The notes beneath the pieces were generated by a model. That model saw nothing but the letters and a program-made list of their open reading frames with translations, was not told the DNA's origin and searched no databases. Of a DNA stretch of 62,720 nucleotides, positions 1 to 7,653 are shown in pieces. The translations under genes were made by a program, and so were the position numbers. Each line of letters opens with the position of its first letter. Position 1 is the first letter of the stretch. The DNA comes from Promethearchaeia archaeon. GTDB lineage: Archaea > Asgardarchaeota > Lokiarchaeia > Sigyniarchaeales > SOKP01. The stretch covers positions 1-62,720 of the forward strand of contig JAHQWH010000013.1 of assembly GCA_029856105.1 (NCBI GenBank), written 5' to 3'.

Positions 1-341
1 AAGAAAAGTATAACGTTATAAGGTCTATGTACTTTCAAGGATGTGTTGGTGCATTGTTAGTTTTTGATCTTACACGACATAACACCTTTGACAATATTAA
101 GTCAAAATGGTTAAAGGATTTTAAAAACTACGTCAAAAAAGAAGGTGCATACATATTAATCGGTAATAAAGTCGATTTAAACGACCAACGCGTAGTCAAT
201 AGCGAAGAGGGTGTTAACCTCGCTAAAGAGATTAGTGCTAGCGATTTTATTGAAACGAGCGCTAAATATGGCGAAAATGTAGAGAAAGCCTTCAAAAACT
301 TAGTGTTTCAGATATTACGAAATTATGGAGAAAAAATCTGA
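1..341 (+). CDS. Rab/Ras-like small GTPase, 3' part only
   Basis: This is the C-terminal part of a small GTPase cut by the window edge. The frame is open from base 3, and codons before the first ATG (27) already read like the stretch after the G3 motif of Rab proteins (EKYNVIRSMYFQG). The G4 motif NKVD and the G5 motif ETSAK are intact, so the fold is not degraded. G1 to G3 lie outside the window. The C-terminus (NYGEKI) has no cysteine, so no prenylation site is visible. Expanded Rab/Ras-like families are typical of Asgard archaea. The specific role is unknown. Confidence 0.9.
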   Translation, partial: EKYNVIRSMYFQGCVGALLVFDLTRHNTFDNIKSKWLKDFKNYVKKEGAYILIGNKVDLNDQRVVNSEEGVNLAKEISASDFIETSAKYGENVEKAFKNLVFQILRNYGEKI

Positions 342-430
342 GATAAAATTGGTTGGTTAAGAAATTTTCAATTATACTTCTTTTAAATTAGTAATAATTC
401 TATTTAATTACAATTCGAGAAACGAAAAAA

Positions 431-1582
431 ATGAAAGAGTTATCAAAAAAGGTTAATTTAGCGCCAAAGTCGAAAATCCGGGAATTGTTCAATCTTGCCG
501 CAGGGCGCCCTGATGTTATAAGCTTGGGAATTGGACAACCTGATTTCTCAACTCCTGAACCCGCAATAAAAGGAACTATTAAGGCGTTAAACGAGAAAAT
601 TACGTATTATGCTCCGACTAAAGGCGTTCCAGAATTATTGCAGCAGCTTGAACATAAATTGAAATCAGCGAATAACATTGAAGCAAATTGGAAAGAAAAT
701 ATTATTGTTACTAACGGGGGCTCACAAGCGCTTAATCTCACGTTTGCCTCGTTGTTTAACCCTGGTGATGAGCTTATTATTTCTTCTCCAAATTTTATCT
801 CATATTTTTATTTAGGTCTTTTTTTTGGCGTGAAAGTAATTGAAGTTGAGAGGAAAAATGATTTTAGTCCAGATATCGAGAAAACAAAAAAATTAATCAC
901 AGATAAAACTAAAGCGATTTTAATAAATTCGCCTAACAACCCTACAGGGCATTCTTTGAGCGGAAAGGAATTGCAAGGAATTGATGAAATTGTTAAGAAT
1001 AACGACTTGTATTTAATTTCCGACGAAGTTTATGAGAATTACCTTTATGATGGGACGGAACATACGAGCCCAGCTTCGTTAAAAGGTATGTTTGAGCGGA
1101 CTATCACCTTAAATGCAATGTCTAAATTGTATTCCGCTACAGGATTTAGATTGGGATATGTGGCTGCTAATAAGGAAATAATTGATTTAATGGAAAAATA
1201 TCATCAATACACAGCAGCAGGCACAAATCACGCGGCCCAATACGGTTTCTTAGAGGCTTTGAAAATGGGAAACGGCTTTTTTGATGAGATTTTGGAGAGT
1301 TTCAATATAAGACGTTTACTAGCTTATAACCGGCTAAAGGAAATGGGTTTTGAAGTTGTTAAACCGAAAGGAGCGTTTTATATTATGCCAAAAATAAACC
1401 AATTTGGTCTTACGGGAGCTGAATTTTCGAAAAAAATAATGGAAGATCAAGCAGTTGCAGTAGTACCGGGTAATATATTTGGATCCTACTCAGAATACAT
1501 GTTAAGAATGTCGTATGCTACTAAATTAGAAAAACTTGAAGAGGCTATGGATAGGGTAGAAAAATTTGTTAAAACTTTATAA
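431..1582 (+). CDS. PLP-dependent aminotransferase, class I/II (aspartate aminotransferase-like)
   Basis: A fold-type I PLP enzyme of 383 residues, the usual length for archaeal aspartate/aromatic aminotransferases. Visible motifs are NNPTG (about 169-173), SDEVY (about 197-201, carrying the Asp that pairs with the pyridine nitrogen), and the Schiff-base lysine in AMSKLYSATGFRLGY (Lys about 232). A conserved RMSYA near the C-terminus carries the arginine that normally binds the substrate alpha-carboxylate. The exact amino donor cannot be read from sequence. It stands alone on the plus strand and converges with the M20 deacylase, the two stops being about 11 bases apart. Confidence 0.93.
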   Translation: MKELSKKVNLAPKSKIRELFNLAAGRPDVISLGIGQPDFSTPEPAIKGTIKALNEKITYYAPTKGVPELLQQLEHKLKSANNIEANWKENIIVTNGGSQALNLTFASLFNPGDELIISSPNFISYFYLGLFFGVKVIEVERKNDFSPDIEKTKKLITDKTKAILINSPNNPTGHSLSGKELQGIDEIVKNNDLYLISDEVYENYLYDGTEHTSPASLKGMFERTITLNAMSKLYSATGFRLGYVAANKEIIDLMEKYHQYTAAGTNHAAQYGFLEALKMGNGFFDEILESFNIRRLLAYNRLKEMGFEVVKPKGAFYIMPKINQFGLTGAEFSKKIMEDQAVAVVPGNIFGSYSEYMLRMSYATKLEKLEEAMDRVEKFVKTL

Positions 1583-1593
1583 TAATTAAATTA

Positions 1594-2754
1594 TCAATCT
1601 TTTTCTTTGCTGTAAGTCTGTAGAAGAGCGTTTGTTAAATACTCCGTTGCTTGAAATATTTGTTCTAGTTCAATAAATTCGTCTATTTTATGAATATTGC
1701 TTGGATCTCCGGGGCCAAATATTACAAAAGGGATTGGATTATTAACGTTAACGAGATGAGCTGCATCAGTTGCATAGGATAAACCTAAAACCTCGCTTTT
1801 AGAAATTTCTTTTAGGTTTTGAATGAATGGATGGTTTGAGTCTGTTTGAAGCGCAGTTAGCTCATTAATAATCTCTATATCGATAGAGAAGTTTTGTTTT
1901 TGTAGATTCTTCAAATTATCAATTAAAGAGTTATGATCTTGTTCGGGGATTATCCTATAGTCAAGATCTAAGATGGCTTGATCTGGAACTATATTAATTG
2001 CGGTACCTCCATTAATTTTTCCAATATTCAAGGTTGATTTTCCTAAAATAACATTTGATTTTTCTTCTAAACAATCGTATAATTGAGGAATAATTTTTAA
2101 CGCTCCTTCAATTGCGTTAATTCCTTCATGGGGCGTTGACCCATGCGCAGATTTCCCAATTATTTTCAATTTGACCCACAACAAACCTTTTTCACCGATC
2201 CCAATTTTTAAGTTTGTAGGTTCTGCTATTATTAGAAGGATTGAGTCGTTCATAACCCCTTGTTTTGAAAGAGTAATAGAACCTGCCATTCCTGCTTCTT
2301 CATCAGCAGTTCCTACGAATACTAATTTATATTTCTCTAAAAAATCGGGAATTTTACTTAAGTTTTTTATTACGCCTATTAAGGACACGACACCACCTTT
2401 CATATCGGCTGATCCACGACCATATAATCTTCCATTTTTAATTTTAGCTGAAAAAGGAGGGTATTCCCATCGAACAGCGTCTCCAGCAGGCACTACATCA
2501 AAGTGTCCAGATAATACAATTTTTTCTTTTCCATTTCCAATAGTAGATACAAGGTTATGGAGCTCTACACCGTTTTTTATATTTACAATAACCTGGTTTT
2601 GAAAACCGAGTTCTTCCTTAAAAATATCATCTATAAGAAAATTTACAATTTCTTTAGTTGTTCCAGGTGGATTTTCTGAAGGGATTTGGACCAACTTTTT
2701 CAAGATTAAAATAATTTCGTCTCTTAAGAGCTTGGAAATCTTCATTTTTATCAT
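1594..2754 (-). CDS. M20 family metallo-deacylase (ArgE/DapE/carboxypeptidase-like)
   Basis: A di-zinc amidohydrolase that hydrolyses N-acyl amino acids or small peptides in the cytosol. The metal and catalytic signature is complete: SGHFDVVPAGD (His 84, Asp 86), GRGSADMKGG (Asp 117), DEE (Glu 152-153), a later AEPT glutamate, and a C-terminal NIHKIDE histidine. The dimerisation (lid) domain is present, with GKSAHGS inside it. Length 386 fits ArgE/DapE. Which acyl substrate is used cannot be decided. Met 4 (ATG at 2745) is an equally good start. No partner genes are adjacent. Confidence 0.9.
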   Translation of the reverse strand: MIKMKISKLLRDEIILILKKLVQIPSENPPGTTKEIVNFLIDDIFKEELGFQNQVIVNIKNGVELHNLVSTIGNGKEKIVLSGHFDVVPAGDAVRWEYPPFSAKIKNGRLYGRGSADMKGGVVSLIGVIKNLSKIPDFLEKYKLVFVGTADEEAGMAGSITLSKQGVMNDSILLIIAEPTNLKIGIGEKGLLWVKLKIIGKSAHGSTPHEGINAIEGALKIIPQLYDCLEEKSNVILGKSTLNIGKINGGTAINIVPDQAILDLDYRIIPEQDHNSLIDNLKNLQKQNFSIDIEIINELTALQTDSNHPFIQNLKEISKSEVLGLSYATDAAHLVNVNNPIPFVIFGPGDPSNIHKIDEFIELEQIFQATEYLTNALLQTYSKEKD

Positions 2755-3069
2755 ACTATACGAAAGTGGAAATCTATTTTTTCTTACTATTTATTATTTT
2801 CTATTTTTAACAATCAAACAATTTAAACGCCTTGTTTAGAAATATATTATGGATAGTCATTGTTTTATATTAAATGTCAAAAAACAGCTTTTCCTAAATC
2901 ATAATGAGTATATGAATAATAAATTTAAATTCTTTTTATTATTTAAATAGCGCAATTTTTAATACCACAAAAAATTCTTAGATTATTCTTTTATAGATAA
3001 ACACTTAAATTAAGATCTCTATTATTGATTTACTAAAATCAGAAATAAAAAATCTAGAGTTAAAAAAAA
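2755..3069. other. AT-rich intergenic region, boundary of core and accessory DNA
   Basis: About 315 very AT-rich bases between the M20 deacylase and the HNH gene. I see no tRNA, no convincing repeat and no coding frame. It is the likely left boundary of the accessory region, but no attachment site could be picked out by eye. Confidence 0.4.
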
Positions 3070-3330
3070 ATGACAAAAAAAAAGTGTTCTTATTGTGGTA
3101 GTACATGGAATCCAGAAAAGGATCATATAAAAGCTAAAAGTAAAGGGGGGAAAACAACTACTAATGCGTGCCAATCATGTAATAGATCAAAAAGCAATGA
3201 TTCTGTTCTTTCTTGGCTAAGAAGACTCAAAAAAAACAAAGAATATCGTTGGACAAGAATTAAAGACTATCAAAAAGGGAAAAGGAATGAGATTGCTAGT
3301 AAAGTTCGAAAGGTTGCAAACGAGAAATAG
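3070..3330 (+). CDS. Small HNH endonuclease-family protein
   Basis: An 86-residue protein that is almost entirely an HNH (beta-beta-alpha metal) nuclease domain. It has CxxC (CSYCG), the catalytic DHIKAKSKGG (Asp-His at about 17-18), then NACQSCNRSKS, which supplies the Asn and the second zinc CxxC. The tail is very basic (Lys/Arg-rich), consistent with DNA binding. Such small free-standing HNH proteins occur in phages, mobile introns and restriction loci. It is the first gene of the accessory region, and the only nearby gene on the plus strand. Target and partner are unknown. Confidence 0.85.
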   Translation: MTKKKCSYCGSTWNPEKDHIKAKSKGGKTTTNACQSCNRSKSNDSVLSWLRRLKKNKEYRWTRIKDYQKGKRNEIASKVRKVANEK

Positions 3331-3388
3331 CTAAAAAATTAAAGAATGTAATTTTCTTAATAATAAAAAAAAAAATTATTTAATTATT

Positions 3389-3643
3389 CTAATACTCTTT
3401 TAATCTTTCTTGTTCGTAAATGTCAATCATTCTTGCTGCTAAATCGTCGTTCCAAATCCATTCTATAAATTGACCAGTTATTTTACCGTTCCAAATAGCG
3501 TGTGTATTTAAATATAGTTTCTCAAAAAATTTCATTTTCTTCAAAGCACGTTTGCCAATAATCCGTTTAATGCCGTCTGCGTCGAGAAATTCGTCTCCAA
3601 TTTTTACATGATCGAGATTTGAACTGAATTTTTTACTTGCCAT
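3389..3643 (-). CDS. Hypothetical protein, 84 residues
   Basis: I do not recognise this protein. It is small, soluble, rich in Lys and aromatic residues (several Trp near the C-terminus), has no signal peptide and no cysteine. It starts with MASKKFSSN and is preceded by an AT-rich gap. It lies just downstream of the PD-(D/E)XK gene on the same strand, separated by a short spacer with a hairpin, so it may be the last gene of that operon. Confidence 0.55.
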   Translation of the reverse strand: MASKKFSSNLDHVKIGDEFLDADGIKRIIGKRALKKMKFFEKLYLNTHAIWNGKITGQFIEWIWNDDLAARMIDIYEQERLKEY

Positions 3644-3712
3644 TTAAATTTTTCCTCTATCTTGTTTATTTTTTATTTTACTTCTTTTTTTTAAATTCGT
3701 TTTTATCGGTGC

Positions 3713-3725
3713 TCTGGAAGCCAGA
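3713..3725. other. Small hairpin between two minus-strand genes
   Basis: TCTGG-AAG-CCAGA forms a 5-bp stem with a 3-base loop, in otherwise AT-rich spacer just after the stop of the PD-(D/E)XK gene. It could be a processing or termination signal, but is short enough to be chance. Confidence 0.3.
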
Positions 3726-3745
3726 CCACACTTACAATAAAAAAA

Positions 3746-4234
3746 CTATTTTAATGATTCTATATTACCCTTAAATCCTTTCAACTGTTCTTCCCAGTCA
3801 TCTGAAAAATTAGGTCTTGGTATTAAATAGAACTCTCTCTGTGGTATATCCTTATGTGCTGAACCATCTCTTTTAGGCGTTTTCAAATAAATTTCATACG
3901 ATTTTTTAATTACTGGTGCTACAATAGTAGATGGAACTATCCAAAACTCTGGAACATTATCTGGCATATTTAACCTTACAAAAGCATAGAATAAGCTTTC
4001 TTTTATCAATGTTTCGGCTTTTTTATTAATCCAAAGAAATTTGTTTACTTTTAAATATGTCGGCTTAACTGAAACAGTTAAAAGTTTGCCTTGTGGATTC
4101 TGAACAAACAAATCAAATCCTTCTGTTCTACCTAAAGACACATTGACTTTAAATCCATGCTTGGCTAACATGTGAGCTATATAGAACTCACCCGCAATAC
4201 CTATATCGTTATTAGATACTTTTAATTTGCTCAT
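3746..4234 (-). CDS. PD-(D/E)XK nuclease-like protein
   Basis: A 162-residue protein whose first half looks like a minimal restriction-endonuclease fold: GEFYIAHMLAKHGFKV (helix with Glu), then RTEGFDLFV (the Asp) and, after a hairpin, LTVSVKPT in the place of the (E/Q)xK strand. This is the arrangement of small PD-(D/E)XK nucleases and Holliday-junction-type proteins. The Glu/Gln normally before the lysine is Ser here (SVK), so activity is not assured. Its ATG overlaps the stop of the upstream Cys-cluster micro-ORF in an ATGA overlap, which implies translational coupling. Confidence 0.6.
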   Translation of the reverse strand: MSKLKVSNNDIGIAGEFYIAHMLAKHGFKVNVSLGRTEGFDLFVQNPQGKLLTVSVKPTYLKVNKFLWINKKAETLIKESLFYAFVRLNMPDNVPEFWIVPSTIVAPVIKKSYEIYLKTPKRDGSAHKDIPQREFYLIPRPNFSDDWEEQLKGFKGNIESLK

Positions 4235-4371
4235 ATTTTACCATCCTCTCTGAAAGCACATATATATCTTAATTCACATTTACTACAATCCCCTATATCT
4301 TCCTCGAAATAACTTAAAAACTTTTCTCTTGATTTAGAATCATTTATATTGCCAGTATAATTTAATAACAT
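4231..4371 (-). CDS. Micro-protein with SPASM/Cas4-like cysteine cluster (46 residues)
   Basis: A 46-residue reading frame starting MLLNYTGNIN whose end reads DCSKCELRYICAF, a CxxCx5C cluster. This pattern resembles the Fe-S binding C-termini of SPASM-domain radical SAM maturases, and less closely the C-terminal cluster of Cas4/RecB nucleases. It overlaps the next gene by ATGA, a strong sign that it is translated. It could be an Fe-S subunit split from a PD-(D/E)XK nuclease, or the last exposed piece of a decayed maturase. The same frame continues upstream beyond one stop codon (see 4372-4494). Confidence 0.5.
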   Translation of the reverse strand: MLLNYTGNINDSKSREKFLSYFEEDIGDCSKCELRYICAFREDGKI

Positions 4372-4494
4372 TTAAGTTTCTTTTAATATGTTTTGAAGTA
4401 GTTCTGAAAATTCAATAGATTCAATTGTTTTATAAACACCTTCTTTATTATATAACTCTAACACTGGAATTATGTTTATATAACTACTACAACA
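4372..4494 (-). pseudogene. Possible decayed coding remnant upstream of the Cys micro-ORF
   Basis: A 40-codon open stretch in the same frame as the Cys-cluster ORF, ending in TAA directly before that ORF's ATG. The translation looks protein-like (IIPVLELYNKEGVYKTIESI) but has no start codon and stops accumulate further upstream. It could be the end of a larger gene whose 5' part has decayed, with the Cys ORF its C-terminal piece after a nonsense mutation. Confidence 0.3.
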
Positions 4495-4772
4495 TTAATT
4501 CAATTATTACTTGATGGAAAAACATATTTAGATTAATTTTATTCAAAGAGAGAGCAAGGATTTTCTCTAAAATTGTTATTTAAAGAATCAATTCTTCTAT
4601 TAACCCACACCTTAATTAAAAAGATTTACCAACGATTTATTTTATTAATTCCATTATATTAGTGCCAAATAGCAAAATTTGATTGTTCGTTAAATCCAAT
4701 TTGATAAACTAAGAAAAGTTTTTTAATTTCTAAATACTTATCATTTTAAAATCTAAAAATTAGCATTTTATC
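4495..4772. other. AT-rich intergenic, divergent promoter region
   Basis: Together with the remnant above, this forms the roughly 400-base gap between the minus-strand PD-(D/E)XK operon and the plus-strand HEPN gene. It must hold both promoters. I see only AT-rich stretches and scattered stops, and no repeat or RNA gene. Confidence 0.35.
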
Positions 4773-5522
4773 ATGTTTAATATCATATTACAATCGATTT
4801 ATAGACTTACTCCAAAGAATAGATGGATGGTTGCCGCTCCTATATCATTTGCCTTTAATAACTTGTATTATTTAGAGCTCGAGATATTTCGCCCATTGGA
4901 TGATAAAAGAAAACAAATTCAAGGAAGGTATAGTATTAGGAATATTTATGGTGATCGGAAAACTTTCATAAATGAAAAATTTCTCAATATTATAAAAAGA
5001 AGAATTGTAAAAAAAGAAGAGCCCGAAAAACCGCTCGATATGGATTATAAAGTATGTTTATTGGGTTTAGAAATAAGTGATCCGTTAGATACCCAATACT
5101 TAATTGTAGCAAAAATGTCAGCAATTAATAAAGATCTAATTGATACCCTTCAAACATCAACTCAAAGGAAAACAGAATTAATTAAATTAACTCAAAGATT
5201 TCTTACGCAAGATTATCAAGGTGCGATAAAGGAAGCGGGAATATTTGGTGAATATATTGCTAAGGAATTTCTTAAGAAATTAAAAAAAAAGTTTACTAAT
5301 TTTAAATCAGCAATTGATTGTTTGACAAATTTACCAAAAACTAGCAGATCAAAAATCAACTACAATTATATTGGAAATTTACTACATCCAATATATTACA
5401 TTAGAAATGAAGCAATGCATCCAAATCCAGAAATTTCATTGAATAAAAATACAGCATCAGTAGTTTTAAAAAATTTATCGGGGTTAATTAAATACATTTC
5501 CATCAATAAAATAAAAATCTAA
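4773..5522 (+). CDS. HEPN-domain protein, putative defence RNase
   Basis: A 249-residue protein whose C-terminal helical part ends in YIRNEAMHPNP. Arg 211 and His 216 make the R-x4-H signature of HEPN ribonucleases, with the polar residue after Arg usual in active members. The N-terminal 110 residues are a mixed alpha/beta region I do not recognise; it may be a sensor. HEPN proteins commonly act in abortive infection and toxin-antitoxin systems. It is transcribed towards a two-TM membrane protein on the opposite strand. No nucleotidyltransferase (MNT) antitoxin is directly adjacent. Confidence 0.6.
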   Translation: MFNIILQSIYRLTPKNRWMVAAPISFAFNNLYYLELEIFRPLDDKRKQIQGRYSIRNIYGDRKTFINEKFLNIIKRRIVKKEEPEKPLDMDYKVCLLGLEISDPLDTQYLIVAKMSAINKDLIDTLQTSTQRKTELIKLTQRFLTQDYQGAIKEAGIFGEYIAKEFLKKLKKKFTNFKSAIDCLTNLPKTSRSKINYNYIGNLLHPIYYIRNEAMHPNPEISLNKNTASVVLKNLSGLIKYISINKIKI

Positions 5523-5575
5523 AATTAAAATAAGTCTTACCTTGAGATAAAATTTTGTTATCAATTTTTCATAAT

Positions 5576-6139
5576 TTAAGTGTTTAATTCGATTCCAAAT
5601 TCTTTTTTAACATAATCCTTCAAATCTTTCAACATTTGTATGTACAAAGCTTTTGCTTTAACTTTATATAAAGTTAAGTTAGCTTCATCTCTATTATTTC
5701 TATCATTTAAATATATTGTAGGCGAATTATGATATTTAAAATAATGGATTCTATACTTCTCTTTCAGAAAATAAAAATTCTGAACGCTATTAACAGTCGT
5801 CATTTCTCTATGAAATCCAAAATACTTACCTAACTCTCTCTGGTTTCCATCCAGATATCTTAAAATGAAGTCAAGATTTGATGAATGTGGAGTTTCTCCG
5901 AAAAGTTCATCAAGAAAAGTCTTTATTTCTTTATAGTGACGGTTAATAATACTTTTTTCTTCACCAATCTTTATATATCTTTGAAAAAAATATTGTATTA
6001 TTACTGAAACCAATACAACCGAAATCAAATTCAAAAATAAATCTTTTATTTCAATAATTTGAAAAACAAATAATATGATTAAAGAAACAATACAGATACT
6101 AATTATAATGATTAAAATGATTGGACTTTTAATTTTCAT
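5576..6139 (-). CDS. Two-TM membrane protein with cytosolic domain, unknown
   Basis: The first 55 residues are strongly hydrophobic and form two transmembrane helices (about 5-28 and 35-52), followed by a basic, aromatic cytosolic domain of about 130 residues. No known domain is recognised. Two-TM proteins with a small cytosolic domain are common membrane effectors in defence systems such as CBASS and retrons, and this one lies within 6 kb of a CD-NTase-like gene, but not adjacent to it. Function is not assigned. Confidence 0.6.
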   Translation of the reverse strand: MKIKSPIILIIIISICIVSLIILFVFQIIEIKDLFLNLISVVLVSVIIQYFFQRYIKIGEEKSIINRHYKEIKTFLDELFGETPHSSNLDFILRYLDGNQRELGKYFGFHREMTTVNSVQNFYFLKEKYRIHYFKYHNSPTIYLNDRNNRDEANLTLYKVKAKALYIQMLKDLKDYVKKEFGIELNT

Positions 6140-6236
6140 AATTCTTTAAGATTCATTCCAATTTATTATGTATTAGTTAAGTTTTAATTATTTAAATTAA
6201 TGCTAAGAAAATTAATATAATATTTAAAAATAAACG

Positions 6237-7361
6237 TCATCCATCTCCGTTCCCTGCTTTTTCGATTGACTCCGTTTTCTTTTTTTTTCGCTTGTATTTT
6301 TCGTAGCGAACCCTGTTTATTTCGACAACTTCCCTTAATTCTTCGATTTTCTTAATCCTATAACTCTTTATCAGCGTTTTATACCGTATTTCGTGCCCTA
6401 ACTCTAATTCGTGGTCGATTAGCCGAACGTGGATGGTTTGCGGAAACTTTCCTCCCGTTATCACTAACCCTTTTTTTATTCTTCTTGTTGGTTTTTTGCA
6501 AACTTTACATTTGTGGGGGATGTATTTCGTTACCGTGTGAATAGGTTCTAAATGCTTAGAACTTACGAACCCCGTCGTCTCGTAGGCAGGCTTTAGTTTT
6601 CCGTCGTCTTTTCTCCACAACGCGCAATGGGTAAGTGTGTAAAAAAGCGTGTGGTAAGCGTCTTCCCTGCTTCCAAAATTAACGTAGACCCAATCTTTAA
6701 ATTTTTCCCTAAAATCGTTCGCGTGTAGCACGTAACCGTACCCTATGTAGTGAAAGTGGGGGCTTAGAACCCGTTTTAAGTCTTTGGTTTCGCAAGAACA
6801 CTCGTAGTCTTTTTTTCCGCAAGTTCTACACTGCTTAACCCATAGATCGAGTATTAAAACTCCTCCAAACAGTCCAGATTCTTCTAAAATAGTTTTTACG
6901 ACGAGTTCCCTTCTAAATTTGAGAAAGCTATCGTAATTAGTTAGTATTTCCTTCATTAGCTCTTTTGTCGGGCTTAAGGCGATGTGCTTTACCATACCAA
7001 TTTTAACGCCTTCTTTTGACGCTTTGGCTCTAAGTTCTTTTAATTTCCCGTTTAAATCTCTCGCTCTCGTCGAGGAAGCTTGGATAAAACAAGTTTCGCA
7101 ATCCATTTTGTTGCAATGGTTGTAATGTAGCGTGAGGCTTTTGTATACGTGGTCTTTACACGCGCTAGCTCCTCGAAAGGTGTTGCAGTTGTCCCTGTAC
7201 CTCCCGTCGTCGTGCGTTTTCTCGAAATTCCCGCTCCCAGCGATTATCCAGTTTGCTATTCTCTCGAATTCTAAAGTTTGGTTCTCTTTTATCTGGTCTA
7301 TTACGTTAAATTTGCTTTCAGTTAGGGTTTCTACTTCTACAGCCATTTTTTGTCGTTGCAA
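6237..7361 (-). CDS. Putative HUH-type replication initiator (Rep) with zinc-binding motifs
   Basis: A 374-residue protein with the order of motifs expected of rolling-circle initiators: motif I-like KHIALSP (about 125-131), motif II PHFHYIGYGY (about 201-210, the metal-binding HxH), and motif III-like AYHTLFYTLTH (about 235-245), giving candidate nicking tyrosines 236 and 241. Cysteines flank this core: CNKMDCETC at about 83-91, CRTCG...CSC at about 178-190, and CKVCKKP at about 285-290. The tail is strongly Lys/Arg-rich. Archaeal plasmid and virus Reps often combine HUH cores with zinc fingers. Codons are clearly richer in G and C than those of neighbours, a sign of transfer. Confidence 0.6.
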   Translation of the reverse strand: MQRQKMAVEVETLTESKFNVIDQIKENQTLEFERIANWIIAGSGNFEKTHDDGRYRDNCNTFRGASACKDHVYKSLTLHYNHCNKMDCETCFIQASSTRARDLNGKLKELRAKASKEGVKIGMVKHIALSPTKELMKEILTNYDSFLKFRRELVVKTILEESGLFGGVLILDLWVKQCRTCGKKDYECSCETKDLKRVLSPHFHYIGYGYVLHANDFREKFKDWVYVNFGSREDAYHTLFYTLTHCALWRKDDGKLKPAYETTGFVSSKHLEPIHTVTKYIPHKCKVCKKPTRRIKKGLVITGGKFPQTIHVRLIDHELELGHEIRYKTLIKSYRIKKIEELREVVEINRVRYEKYKRKKKKTESIEKAGNGDG

Positions 7362-7653
7362 ATTTTTTTGATTTCGTTAGATTTTTGTACTTTAATTACT
7401 TCCAATCGACCTTTAAAAACTGCCCGACAAAATTTCGTGTCACGATATTCTAAATCTGTTATTTCTCTTAAGAATTCCCCCTTCAATCATTTTGAATAAT
7501 CATTAGATTCTTTAAAATATAATTAATTCTTTTCTTTGAATTATTTCATTTTTTATCTATAAAATCACCCAATTCATATTCCATGATATCTAACTTTAAT
7601 AAAAACATTTTAAAGATTCTTTCTATATGAACCTACCAAAAAATCGGAAAAAA
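7362..7653. other. Intergenic region upstream of the Rep gene
   Basis: About 290 bases upstream of the putative Rep start, a place where a rolling-circle origin might be expected. A GC-containing stretch at about 7400-7450 precedes an AT-rich tract, but I could not identify a clear nick-site hairpin. Confidence 0.3.

Noticed and set aside
2171..2602. Plus-strand open frame of 143 codons inside the M20 gene
   Set aside because: It lies entirely opposite the strongly conserved M20 deacylase and has no recognisable features; it is a shadow frame.
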